Shown here: positions 1 to 6,338 of the stretch, piece by piece | Layout of the letters: the number at the start of each line of letters is the position of its first letter | Position numbering within the stretch: position 1 is the stretch's first letter | NCBI GenBank assembly: GCA_964487565.1 | Contig: CAZARN010000023.1 | Span: 1-23,268, forward strand | Source: Phil1 sp964487565 | Lineage (GTDB): Bacteria; Bacillota; Clostridia; Christensenellales; CAG-138 | Length of the DNA: 23,268 nucleotides | Direction of reading: 5' to 3' | The notes under the pieces: generated by a model | What the model was told of the DNA's origin: nothing | The model's database searches: none | What the model saw: only the letters and a program-made list of their open reading frames with translations | Position numbers and translations under genes: made by a program

Positions 1-84
1 AAGCGGGAAACAACCATCGAGCAAAGAAACCATCCCAACATCCAAAAATCCCAGAAAACCTAAGCTTTTTCCGCCCTATACAAC

Positions 85-113
85 AAAACCCGCCTTTCTT
101 CAAGACGGGTTTT
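85..113 (-). terminator. Rho-independent terminator of tRNA-Leu
   Basis: Arms AAAACCCG (85-92) and CGGGTTTT (106-113) are perfect inverted repeats around a 13-nt loop. Read on the minus strand the hairpin ends in TTTTGTTGT, as expected for an intrinsic terminator just downstream of the tRNA. The A-tract on the other side means it may also stop plus-strand transcripts. Confidence 0.8.
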
Positions 114-138
114 ATTGTATCAACCGGTGTTGATAAGG

Positions 139-221
139 TGGTGCGGTCAATGAGACTTGAACTCATACGGTTGCCCATACGCCCCTCAAACGTACGCGTC
201 TGCCAATTCCGCCATGGCCGC
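139..221 (-). tRNA. tRNA-Leu (anticodon GAG)
   Basis: The minus strand folds as a class II tRNA. The acceptor arm is GCGGCCA/TGACCGC, the D arm contains GAATTGGCAGA, and the anticodon stem TACGT/GCGTA encloses the loop TTGAGGG, giving anticodon GAG (Leu, CUC/CUU codons). A short variable arm follows, then the T arm ATGAG-TTCAAGT-CTCAT, discriminator A and an encoded CCA (139-141). One acceptor pair, position 5-68 (217 with 147), is a C-A mismatch. A perfect consensus promoter lies just upstream and an intrinsic terminator just downstream, so this is a single-gene transcription unit. Confidence 0.95.
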
Positions 222-248
222 ACGGCAGTTTTTCGCACTGCAAGGGAT

Positions 249-277
249 ATTATACGGGATTGACGGCGTGTTGTCAA
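249..277 (-). promoter_or_regulatory. Sigma-A promoter of tRNA-Leu
   Basis: On the minus strand a perfect TTGACA (-35, 272-277) and a perfect TATAAT (-10, 249-254) are separated by exactly 17 nt. The predicted start near 242 lies about 20 nt upstream of the mature tRNA 5' end. The -35 sits inside the 13-bp palindrome GTGTTGTCAACAC (268-280). Confidence 0.9.
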
Positions 278-296
278 CACCGTTTTCGACCAAATT

Positions 297-1085
297 TCAG
301 CCCAGCGCAATATCCAAAAACATCATCAGCGCAAACCCCACCGCAACGCCTATCGTGCCTATATTGCTGTGTTTTCCCTCCTGCGCTTCCGGGATAAGCT
401 CCTCGACGACGACATATATCATCGCGCCCGCCGCAAAAGAAAGTATATAAGGCAGCAGCGGCGTAACAAGTCCCGTCAGCAATATCGTGAGCACCGCGCC
501 GACAGGCTCGACAACGCCCGAAAGCGCTCCGTATACAAACGCGCGTGTTTTAGACACTCCGCTCGACATGAGCGGCATCGATATGACCGCGCCTTCCGGA
601 AAGTTTTGCAGCGCGATCCCGCACGCAAGCGCGAACGCGCCCGCAAGCGACATCTCAGTCCCGCCGGAAAGCACCCCCGCGAACACAACGCCCACCGCCA
701 TGCCTTCAGGCAGGTTATGCAGCGTGACTGCCAGCACGAGCATTATAGAATCCTCAAGGTTGGCCGGTCTGCCCTCCGGATTTTTGCTTCCCGCATGAAG
801 ATGGGGAATGATAACGTCAAGCAGCAAAAGAAAACCTATGCCTGCCAGAAAACCCGTCACCGCCGGCAGCCACGAAGGCACGCCCTGGGACGCCGCCATG
901 GATATCGCCGGCGTAAGCAGCGAAAATATGCTCGCCGCGATCATCACGCCCGAAGCGAACCCCATCAGCGCCCGCTGAAGGTTCCTGTTCATTTCCTTCT
1001 TCATGCAGAATACCATCGCGCTGCCAAGCACCGTGCCCGCAAGCGGTATCGCAAGTCCGATTATCACATTCATCGTTTCGTTCAT
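297..1085 (-). CDS. ZIP family metal transporter (GufA/ZupT-like)
   Basis: A 262-residue integral membrane protein of the ZIP family, which moves divalent metals such as zinc or iron into the cytoplasm. It has about eight hydrophobic segments. The two family signatures are visible: HNLPEG at residues 123-128 in one helix and QNFPEG at 160-165 in the next, whose His, Asn and Glu side chains form the metal site. VEP (192-194) and EELIPEA (228-234) are also typical. The variable loop near residues 96-110 is short and contains HLH. The start at 1085 is preferred because GGGGGTG lies 7 nt upstream; an ATG two codons earlier sits almost on top of that site. It is last in an ireB-ruvX-HutD-like-ZIP cluster. 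The actual metal cannot be read from sequence. Confidence 0.9.
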   Translation of the reverse strand: MNETMNVIIGLAIPLAGTVLGSAMVFCMKKEMNRNLQRALMGFASGVMIAASIFSLLTPAISMAASQGVPSWLPAVTGFLAGIGFLLLLDVIIPHLHAGSKNPEGRPANLEDSIMLVLAVTLHNLPEGMAVGVVFAGVLSGGTEMSLAGAFALACGIALQNFPEGAVISMPLMSSGVSKTRAFVYGALSGVVEPVGAVLTILLTGLVTPLLPYILSFAAGAMIYVVVEELIPEAQEGKHSNIGTIGVAVGFALMMFLDIALG

Positions 1086-1102
1086 CTGCATTCACCCCCA
1101 CA

Positions 1103-1639
1103 TTAAAGCGCGACAGCGAACAAATATACAGGCGTGTCGGTTTCAAGCCGTTCGCACCCAAAATGCGCCACGGTGTAAACATAGCCTGGCAGAAGCTCCG
1201 TTTTTCCGCTCCGGGTCGGCGCCGCGGCCTTTTCATCGGTATAGATATAGTATATGACCTTCGGCTCAAGCATAAATGACGTTGCGCGCTCCATCGCGCC
1301 CGCGCATCCGCAAAGCATGAGGTTAAGATCCCTTCCGCTCCCGCGGCACAGCGTGCGCGCGCCGCCGTCAAAGCGAAGAATTTCGTTTTGCGCAAGAAGC
1401 GTTTCCTCTCCGTCGATGCAAAGGCGGAAGCTGCCCTCAAGCGGCGAGATGTAGCGCACGACGCCCGGAAGCCGCGTGAACTCGCTCTCATCAAGCTCCA
1501 CGACAGCGGAGCTTATGCGCGCCGAGAACCTGCGCGAGGCGTATGATGCGTTTTCGGGCAGTATCGCGAACTCCGTTGTCGTCCCGCCCGACCAGCGCGT
1601 TATACGGTATTCATCCTTGGGTATTTGCCTGAATTCCAT
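1103..1639 (-). CDS. HutD/Ves-like cupin-fold protein
   Basis: A 178-residue protein matching the HutD/Ves family, a bicupin-like fold named from the histidine-utilization gene hutD and E. coli ves. Family marks are WSGGTT at residues 16-21, RFSARIS at 37-43, then the stretch around SEFTRLPGV (52-60) leading into a beta-rich middle. No enzyme activity is established for the family; a role in limiting histidine degradation or in cold response has been proposed elsewhere. There are no hut genes here. The start ATG (1639) is one base after the ruvX stop and has no strong ribosome binding site, pointing to translational coupling. The stop is 17 nt before the ZIP start, so the two are probably co-transcribed. 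Confidence 0.82.
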   Translation of the reverse strand: MEFRQIPKDEYRITRWSGGTTTEFAILPENASYASRRFSARISSAVVELDESEFTRLPGVVRYISPLEGSFRLCIDGEETLLAQNEILRFDGGARTLCRGSGRDLNLMLCGCAGAMERATSFMLEPKVIYYIYTDEKAAAPTRSGKTELLPGYVYTVAHFGCERLETDTPVYLFAVAL

Positions 1640-1640
1640 A

Positions 1641-2060
1641 TCAAAGCTTCGGCGAAGAATCAAGATAGCCCTGAAGGATTATCGTGGCCGCCAGCTTGTC
1701 CACCACCTTGCGGCGTTTCTTCCAGTCAAGCTCCGCTTCCATCAGCACGCGCTCGGCGGAAACCGTCGTCAGCCGCTCGTCGAAAAAGGCATGTTCACCG
1801 TCCCACAGCGCAAGCACCGCGTCCGCGAACGCGCGCACTTTTTCGGACTGGAAGCCGTAACTGCCGTCCATATTGCGCGGCATGCCGAAAAGCAGCCTTA
1901 CCGGCACGTATTTTTTCGCCGTCGCCACGATATAAGCCGCGTCCGCCGCCTCGTCGCCGGTGCGGGTATAGGTTTCAAGGCCCTGCGCCGTGAATCCCAG
2001 AGGATCGCTGACCGCAATGCCTATGCGCCTGTCGCCCACGTCGAGGGCGAGTACTCTCAT
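1641..2060 (-). CDS. ruvX: RuvX/YqgF family Holliday junction resolvase-like nuclease
   Basis: A 139-residue RNase H-fold protein of the RuvX/YqgF family, implicated in Holliday junction resolution and in 5'-end processing of 16S rRNA. The N-terminus MRVLALDVGDRRIG carries the first acidic residues (D7, D10). FGMPRNMDGS is the conserved middle motif, FDERLTTVSAE follows, and KVVDKLAATIIL supplies the C-terminal Asp. The length is normal. Two adjacent ATG codons (2063 and 2060) follow GGAAGGAG; 2060 is chosen because spacing is 8 nt and the protein then starts as family members do. It follows ireB as in many Bacillota, but with a hairpin between the two. Confidence 0.93.
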   Translation of the reverse strand: MRVLALDVGDRRIGIAVSDPLGFTAQGLETYTRTGDEAADAAYIVATAKKYVPVRLLFGMPRNMDGSYGFQSEKVRAFADAVLALWDGEHAFFDERLTTVSAERVLMEAELDWKKRRKVVDKLAATIILQGYLDSSPKL

Positions 2061-2078
2061 CATATATGCTCCTTCCAA

Positions 2079-2103
2079 AATGGCGCGGTATTGCCGCGCC
2101 ATT
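2079..2103 (-). terminator. Hairpin between ireB and ruvX
   Basis: AATGGCGCGG (2079-2088) and CCGCGCCATT (2094-2103) form a perfect 10-bp stem with a 5-nt loop. On the minus strand it is followed by TTTTGG and then directly by the ruvX ribosome binding site (2069-2076). It may be a weak or partial terminator, or a processing site that lowers ruvX-hutD-zip expression relative to ireB. Confidence 0.6.
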
Positions 2104-2127
2104 CATGTGATATCGGTTTTTTGTTTT

Positions 2128-2427
2128 TTACTTTTTGCCGCCGGCATTCTCCGGCGGTTCGGTACGCGCGGCGTCCTGCGCGCGCACATAAAAGCGCACA
2201 AGCTCCTCGACAAGCTCGTCCCGTTCAAGGCTGCAAATGCGATAACGCGAGTTGTTATAGCTTGTGATGTATGTCGGGTCGCCGGAAATCAGATACCCCA
2301 CGATCTGATTCACCGGGTCATAGCCTCTTTCGCGCATGGAAGCGTACACGCTCATAAGCACCTCGCCTGCTTTTGTGTCTTCGCGCGGTATCCTGAAAAA
2401 CATGGTTTCATTTGTATCGTTCGCCAT
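2128..2427 (-). CDS. ireB: IreB family regulatory phosphoprotein (UPF0297/DUF965)
   Basis: A 99-residue soluble protein of the IreB/YrzL family. In Enterococcus faecalis IreB is phosphorylated by the PASTA kinase IreK and affects cephalosporin tolerance. Highly conserved parts are visible: the N-terminal ETMFFRIPRE, then VYASMRERGYDPVNQIVGY, and GDPTYITSYNNSR with IRxLERDE-like SLERDELVEELV. The phosphorylated Thr residues of the family lie near the N-terminus, where NDTNET is seen. GGAGG stands 8 nt before the ATG at 2427, which fixes the start and excludes the longer frame to 2547. The C-terminal tail after residue about 85 is charged and not conserved. It is the first gene of the ruvX cluster. 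Confidence 0.93.
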   Translation of the reverse strand: MANDTNETMFFRIPREDTKAGEVLMSVYASMRERGYDPVNQIVGYLISGDPTYITSYNNSRYRICSLERDELVEELVRFYVRAQDAARTEPPENAGGKK

Positions 2428-2458
2428 TTTGTGCACCTCCCATCCGCAGTATAAGGTG

Positions 2459-2487
2459 ATTATAACAGAAAGATTTGGGAATTGAAA
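2459..2487 (-). promoter_or_regulatory. Promoter of the ireB cluster
   Basis: On the minus strand a perfect -10 TATAAT (2459-2464) is preceded by TGT, making an extended -10 element. A weak -35 TTTCAA (2482-2487) lies at 17-nt spacing. Transcription would begin about 25 nt upstream of the ireB start. Confidence 0.65.
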
Positions 2488-2534
2488 TAGCCGCTGCGGC
2501 GAATTTAACACATTTACTCCGTAACGCATAAAGA

Positions 2535-2557
2535 CGGCCTCCTTCACCGGGAGGCCG
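2535..2557 (-). terminator. Candidate terminator of the 55-residue membrane protein gene
   Basis: CGGCCTCC (2535-2542) and GGAGGCCG (2550-2557) form an 8-bp GC stem with a 7-nt loop. Read on the minus strand it is followed by the weak tract TCTTTATG. It lies 15 nt past the stop of the small gene and upstream of the ireB promoter. Confidence 0.65.
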
Positions 2558-2572
2558 CTTGATTCGGTTCGC

Positions 2573-2740
2573 TCAGCCGATCATATCGCCCAGCTTCGCG
2601 ATCCTGCGTTTACCGCTGCGCATAATGCGCCTTGAGTCGCGCACTACCCTGCGCGGCACGTCGGGATACATCGCCGTCACTGCCGCCGCCGCCATGGCCA
2701 TACCGGCGGCGATGCCTGCCACGAATGTTATCGCTTTCAT
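2573..2740 (-). CDS. Small single-helix membrane protein, unknown function (55 aa)
   Basis: A 55-residue frame that starts MKAITFVAGIAAGMA. One hydrophobic Ala/Gly-rich helix (residues about 3-24) is followed by a very basic tail containing PRRVVRDSRRIMRSGKRR. That layout predicts a membrane protein with its tail in the cytoplasm. AAAGGAG lies 9 nt before the ATG, and a terminator-like hairpin follows the stop, so the gene is probably real despite its size. It sits between iscU and ireB on the same strand. I recognise no named family. Its ribosome binding site falls inside a 12-bp hairpin (2747-2792). Function is unknown; Ala/Gly-rich membrane anchors of this kind recur in Bacillota. Confidence 0.7.
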   Translation of the reverse strand: MKAITFVAGIAAGMAMAAAAVTAMYPDVPRRVVRDSRRIMRSGKRRIAKLGDMIG

Positions 2741-2746
2741 GATCCA

Positions 2747-2792
2747 TCGCTCCTTTCGTTCTCTGTATTCTAGCTTGCCCCGAAAGAAGCGA
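2747..2792 (-). promoter_or_regulatory. Hairpin sequestering the ribosome binding site of the small membrane protein gene
   Basis: In minus-strand RNA, bases 2792-2781 (UCGCUUCUUUCG) pair with 2758-2747 (CGAAAGGAGCGA). The 12-bp stem contains one G-U pair, and the loop is 22 nt. The AAAGGAG ribosome binding site is wholly within the second arm, 6 nt before the AUG at 2740. On the plus strand the same position is a C-A mismatch, so the structure fits RNA of the coding strand better. There is no U-tract, so a plain terminator is less likely. Confidence 0.6.
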
Positions 2793-2815
2793 TGCGTACA
2801 TGGAAAATTTTGAAA

Positions 2816-3241
2816 TCAGTCCTTGCGCTCGATGTCGGGCTTCGCGTTTGCAAGCTCCTCCGGGATGGGGATGCCCTTGCGCTTGTAATAATCCTCGATT
2901 GCCGCCTTAACGGCTTCCTCGGCAAGGACGGAGCAATGTATCTTCTGCGGGGGAAGTCCTTCAAGCGCTTCAACCACCGCCGCGTTTGAAAGCTTGAGCG
3001 CTTCCTCAACACGTTTGCCCTTGATGAGCTCCGTCGCCATGGAAGATGTTGCTATCGCCGCGCCGCAGCCGAAGGTTTTGAAAGAAACGTCCTCGATTAT
3101 GCCGTCGTCGCTTATTTTCAGGAATATCTGCATGATGTCGCCGCACTTTGCGTTGCCCACCATGCCCACGCCGTTTGCATCCTGCATTTCACCCATGTTG
3201 CGGGGATGCGCAAAATGATCCAGAACTTTTTCGGTATACAT
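2816..3241 (-). CDS. iscU: IscU/NifU-like Fe-S cluster assembly scaffold
   Basis: A 141-residue scaffold protein on which [2Fe-2S] or [4Fe-4S] clusters are built from sulfur supplied by IscS. The three ligand cysteines are present: C33 in AKCGD (with D35), C59 in TFGCGAA and C103 in IHCSVL, with H102 beside the last. Length and pattern fit the Clostridia IscU/NifU N-terminal type, which stands alone without the NifU C-terminal domain. The start at 3241 follows GGAGGAG with a 6-nt gap; the longer frame is excluded because the ribosome binding site would be inside it. The gene starts 13 nt after the iscS stop, so iscR-iscS-iscU form one operon. Confidence 0.95.
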   Translation of the reverse strand: MYTEKVLDHFAHPRNMGEMQDANGVGMVGNAKCGDIMQIFLKISDDGIIEDVSFKTFGCGAAIATSSMATELIKGKRVEEALKLSNAAVVEALEGLPPQKIHCSVLAEEAVKAAIEDYYKRKGIPIPEELANAKPDIERKD

Positions 3242-3254
3242 AGGTTTCTCCTCC

Positions 3255-4427
3255 TTATTTCGCATTGGGCTCTTTCCAGAGCGGGCTCATGAAACGAAGC
3301 TTCTTTGCCACCTCAGGCAGCACGCGAAGCACATAATCTATGTCTTCCTCGGTGGTATCGTCCCCAAGGGTCATGCGCACGGAGCCGTGCGCCGTTTCGT
3401 GTGAAAGGCCTATGGCAAGCAGCACATGCGAGGGATCAAGCGAACCGCTCGTGCAGGCCGAGCCGGACGAGGCGGCGATCCCGTTCATGTCCAGCATGAG
3501 AAGGATGGATTCGCCCTCGATGAATTTAATGCTGATGTTCGCATTGTTCGGAAGCCTTTTTGTCGGATGACCGTTGAGGCGGGTTTCCGGGATGGTGGTC
3601 AGAATGCCGTTGATGAGCTTGTCGCGAAGGCGCGTCATGCGCGCGGCGTTCGCCTCAAGGTTGTCGGTTGCAAGCTTTATCGCCTCGCCGAGGCCCACGA
3701 TGCCCGAAACGTTCTCCGTACCGGCCCTGCGTCCCTTTTCCTGTTCGCCGCCGATGATATACGACGGCAGACGCAGTCCCTTCCTCACATAAAGCGCGCC
3801 GACGCCCTTTGGCCCATGGAACTTATGCGCCGAAAGCGAAAGCATGTCTATGCCCATCTCATGCACGTTCACGGGAACGTGTCCCACCGCCTGGACGGCG
3901 TCCGTATGGAAAAGCACGCCGTGTTTGTGGCACACTTCTGCGATCTCCCGTATGGGCATTACGGTGCCGATCTCGTTGTTCGCAAACATCACCGAAACGA
4001 GGATGGTCTTGTCCGTGATGGCCTTTTCAACCTGTTCGGCCGTGACAAGGCCGTATTCGTCCACCGGCAGATACGTCACCTCGACGCCCTTCTTTTCAAG
4101 CGCCGCGCAGGAGTGCAGAATGGCATGATGCTCCACAGCGGTGGTGATTATATGGTTGCCCTTCGTTTTATACTTGTCCGCAACGCCGAAAAGCACAGTA
4201 TCGTCGCTTTCCGTGCCGCAGCCGGTGAATATGATCTCCGAAGGATCCGCGCCGAGCGCCGCCGCCACCTTGTCACGCGCTTCCTCAACGCCGCGGCGAG
4301 CCTCCTGACCGAAGCTGTGCGGACTTGAAGCATTGCCGTATATATCGGTGAGATATGGCGTCATCGCCTTGAGCACCGCGGGGGACAGCGCCGTTGTTGC
4401 AGCATTGTCAAGATAAATCCTTTTCAT
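3255..4427 (-). CDS. iscS: Cysteine desulfurase (IscS/NifS group I)
   Basis: A 390-residue PLP enzyme that converts cysteine to alanine and hands the persulfide sulfur to IscU. Visible marks are the N-terminal YLDNAATT, H100 in AVEHHA that stacks on PLP, D176 and Q179 in HTDAVQ, and K202 in SLSAHKFHGPKG that forms the internal aldimine. The catalytic C325 lies in the mobile loop SSGSACTSGSLDPSHVL. That extended loop marks group I (IscS/NifS) rather than SufS. Its start overlaps the last 20 bases of iscR in another frame, with GGAAAGGAG 5 nt before the ATG, so translation is coupled. Length is typical. Supplies sulfur for clusters and possibly for tRNA thiolation. Confidence 0.97.
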   Translation of the reverse strand: MKRIYLDNAATTALSPAVLKAMTPYLTDIYGNASSPHSFGQEARRGVEEARDKVAAALGADPSEIIFTGCGTESDDTVLFGVADKYKTKGNHIITTAVEHHAILHSCAALEKKGVEVTYLPVDEYGLVTAEQVEKAITDKTILVSVMFANNEIGTVMPIREIAEVCHKHGVLFHTDAVQAVGHVPVNVHEMGIDMLSLSAHKFHGPKGVGALYVRKGLRLPSYIIGGEQEKGRRAGTENVSGIVGLGEAIKLATDNLEANAARMTRLRDKLINGILTTIPETRLNGHPTKRLPNNANISIKFIEGESILLMLDMNGIAASSGSACTSGSLDPSHVLLAIGLSHETAHGSVRMTLGDDTTEEDIDYVLRVLPEVAKKLRFMSPLWKEPNAK

Positions 4428-4857
4428 TGGGTCTCCTTTCCATCTGGGTTTTATAGTCGTCCGCCATGTCTTTCAACGTGGTGGTATCGAGCACTTCATT
4501 TATTCGGCTTTGCAGCTTGAGCCACAGCGGCCGCGCGGAGCATGAGCAGGCATTCGCGCAATCCACCTTATCCGTACCAACGCAGTCCACAAGCGTCGTT
4601 TCCCCTTCAAGGGCGCGCAGGACCTCGTTCACGTTGATGGAGCCGGGCTCGCGTGCAAGCTCATAGCCGCCCTGCGCGCCCCTTGTGGATACGATCAGCC
4701 CGGCGCGCCGTAGCGCGCTCACAAGCTGTTCGAGATAAGTGTCGCTGATGCCCTGACTTGCCGCCAGCGCGGCGGTGCTCAGCCTGCCATCGCCGTAAAC
4801 GACGGCAAGATCCACCATCGCTTTCAGTCCGTAACGGCCTCTCGTTGAAAGCATCAT
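4408..4857 (-). CDS. iscR: Rrf2 family Fe-S-sensing repressor (IscR-like)
   Basis: A 149-residue winged-helix DNA-binding protein of the Rrf2 family. The N-terminus MMLSTRGRYGLKAMVDLA and the recognition region ISDTYLEQLVSALRRAGLI with the wing STRGAQGGYELA are characteristic. The C-terminal half carries C92, C100, C104 and C106; in IscR three cysteines hold a [2Fe-2S] cluster that sets DNA-binding specificity. The start at 4857 is chosen because GGGGGTG lies 7 nt upstream and alignment with MKLSTRG-type starts is exact. It leads the iscR-iscS-iscU operon and probably represses it when clusters are plentiful, through the palindrome overlapping its promoter. Assignment to IscR rather than CymR rests on the cysteines. 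Confidence 0.93.
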   Translation of the reverse strand: MMLSTRGRYGLKAMVDLAVVYGDGRLSTAALAASQGISDTYLEQLVSALRRAGLIVSTRGAQGGYELAREPGSINVNEVLRALEGETTLVDCVGTDKVDCANACSCSARPLWLKLQSRINEVLDTTTLKDMADDYKTQMERRPNEKDLS

Positions 4858-4886
4858 GACGCTTCACCCCCAATTCCTACTCTAAC

Positions 4887-4932
4887 ACTCGGATTTCGGG
4901 TATAATATAGCATTTTACTAGGATATTGTCAA
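4887..4932 (-). promoter_or_regulatory. Promoter and candidate IscR operator of the isc operon
   Basis: On the minus strand a perfect -35 TTGACA (4927-4932) lies 17 nt from a -10 TATATT (4904-4909). Immediately downstream, at the likely start site, is the imperfect palindrome ACCCGAAATCCGAGT (4887-4901; arms ACYCG/CGRGT). A regulator bound there would block RNA polymerase, which suits autoregulation by the Rrf2 protein. Confidence 0.75.
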
Positions 4933-4986
4933 CGGTCTCTTTTAAAACATGGGAATATATGGCTGAACATCACGCCGGGACTGTCG

Positions 4987-5199
4987 TCATTTGTCGTGTT
5001 TATGCAGCTTTGCCGCGGTGACAACGGATGATACGAGCGCAACGGACGAAAATGCGATGAGGAAAATATCCGTAACATCGCTGTTGAGAAATTCCATCTG
5101 CGGGTTGAAGCGGTCGATCACGGTTATGGTGAGGAAAAGCGCCGCAAGTATTATCGTCGCATGCGTCAATAGCTTGTGCCAAATTTGCTTTTTCATCAT
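4987..5199 (-). CDS. Small two-helix membrane protein, unknown function (70 aa)
   Basis: A 70-residue protein with two hydrophobic helices (about residues 12-29 and 44-62) around a short polar loop containing IDRFNPQMEFLNSD. The C-terminus KLHKHDK is basic, so both ends are predicted cytoplasmic. Its start ATGATG overlaps the stop of the upstream glycosidase-like gene (GAATGATG), with AGGG just ahead, so the two are translationally coupled and probably work together. Either ATG (5199 or 5196) may be used. I do not recognise a named family; similar small proteins with an IDRFNP-like loop occur in other Bacillota, but that is recollection, not a search. Confidence 0.75.
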   Translation of the reverse strand: MMKKQIWHKLLTHATIILAALFLTITVIDRFNPQMEFLNSDVTDIFLIAFSSVALVSSVVTAAKLHKHDK

Positions 5200-6191
5200 T
5201 CGCCCTTTCCGATATAGATTATATCGCTTGAATATCTTCCCCCGCCGGAGGGCGATGAGATTATGCCTTCGCCGTCATAATACATCATGGCCGTGGCGCC
5301 GCCGTCAAGGTTGTATGCGCTGACGCAGCCGAGCTTTTCCATCAGCGCGGCGAGCTGATCGAGCGTCATGCCCGCGGAGTATCCGCTCTGCCTGCCGTCG
5401 ACCACCACAAGGCAATAATGGCCCGGCTCGTAATAGCCTATCGCGCAGCGCGGATTGGCACGGCCGATCTTGCTTTTGATTTCCGTGAGGGCATGTCCGT
5501 CCTCCATCAGGCGCGGGCCGAAGCTCCATGCCTGCCAGGCGCCGTTTGCGACCGCGTCCTCAAGCGAAAACTCATCCGCGGTATAGGTCTGCATCGTTCC
5601 GTCGTAATAGATGACGCAAACCTCCTTCGTCCCGTTCGTTTCGCGGTAGAGCACGCCGTTTCGTATCACGACGCCCGAATTGTGCGCCCCGCAAAAATCG
5701 CCGGACACGGCGACATAGGCGCCGTTCTCCTCCGCCATGTTGATTACGGAATCGCTTATTCCCGTGCCGAACTGGCCTTTTGCAAATGCCGCGCGCACAA
5801 GCTCTATATTGCGCACCCAAACATCCGAAACGAAGTATGTGACGCCGTCCTCCTGCACCATGTTGACGGCTATGCGGGCGTCATCCGATTGATAGCTGTA
5901 AAGCGCTCCCTCCCCGGTGTCCTGCGTCGGGAACGTCAAAGTAAAATCGCCCTTCGCATAAACCGTCGGCGTAGGCTCCGGCGTGGGTTCAGGCGTGCTG
6001 TCTGCGACGGCGGGCGACTGGGTGACCGGCGCCGCGGTGATCTCCGCCTCAGGCGAAGCGGTCGCTTCTATTATGCTTTTTATCGGGGCATACGTCTGCG
6101 GGCGGCCGTGATGCAGCCACGCAAAACCAACAAGCACAACGCCGAAAACGAGTATGTCGGCAAGTATCACAAGAACGCCTTTGCGTTTCAT
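5196..6191 (-). CDS. Membrane-anchored phosphodiester glycosidase (NAGPA) family protein
   Basis: A 331-residue protein with a basic N-terminus and one signal-anchor helix (about residues 6-25). A low-complexity Pro/Thr/Glu linker with PTPEPTPEPTPT (near 66-76) follows, and then the extracellular domain. That domain has the marks of the NAGPA/phosphodiester glycosidase fold: SGDF (163-166), FGPRLM (224-229), NPRCAIG (246-252), VVDGRQSGYSAGMT (264-276) and NLDGGAT (294-300). In mammals this family uncovers mannose-6-phosphate; in bacteria it acts on cell-wall or exopolysaccharide sugars, with the substrate unknown here. The start is preceded by GAGGG with a 6-nt gap. It shares its stop with a small membrane protein and is divergent from a glycosyltransferase-GtrA gene, which hints at surface polysaccharide handling. 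Confidence 0.88.
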   Translation of the reverse strand: MKRKGVLVILADILVFGVVLVGFAWLHHGRPQTYAPIKSIIEATASPEAEITAAPVTQSPAVADSTPEPTPEPTPTVYAKGDFTLTFPTQDTGEGALYSYQSDDARIAVNMVQEDGVTYFVSDVWVRNIELVRAAFAKGQFGTGISDSVINMAEENGAYVAVSGDFCGAHNSGVVIRNGVLYRETNGTKEVCVIYYDGTMQTYTADEFSLEDAVANGAWQAWSFGPRLMEDGHALTEIKSKIGRANPRCAIGYYEPGHYCLVVVDGRQSGYSAGMTLDQLAALMEKLGCVSAYNLDGGATAMMYYDGEGIISSPSGGGRYSSDIIYIGKGE

Positions 6192-6240
6192 AAGTTTCCC
6201 TCTCTCTCAGGAAATATGCTCACACGCAACAGCATATTAC

Positions 6241-6263
6241 TATATTGAGCCGCGCGCAATATA
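6241..6263. promoter_or_regulatory. Inverted repeat in divergent intergenic region
   Basis: TATATTG (6241-6247) and CAATATA (6257-6263) are perfect 7-bp inverted repeats separated by 9 bases of GC-rich sequence. They sit between the divergent glycosidase-like and glycosyltransferase genes, 50 bases upstream of the former. Possible operator; no known regulator is recognised. Confidence 0.4.
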
Positions 6264-6323
6264 CATATTTTGTCTTTTTGATTAAATTTTCGCAGGGATA
6301 TATTTCTCCGCTTGAAATAATAG

Positions 6324-6329
6324 TATAAT
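6324..6329 (+). promoter_or_regulatory. -10 element upstream of the GT2-GtrA gene
   Basis: A perfect TATAAT lies in an AT-rich stretch. No good -35 is seen at 16-18 nt. The predicted start site, near 6335-6337, is just upstream of the first ATG at 6339, so an RNA beginning there would be almost leaderless. Confidence 0.5.
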
Positions 6330-6338
6330 TGTCATGTA

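Noticed and set aside
3426..4328. Plus-strand open frame of 300 codons opposite iscS
   Set aside because: Antisense shadow of a highly conserved cysteine desulfurase; its composition is rich in Arg and His.
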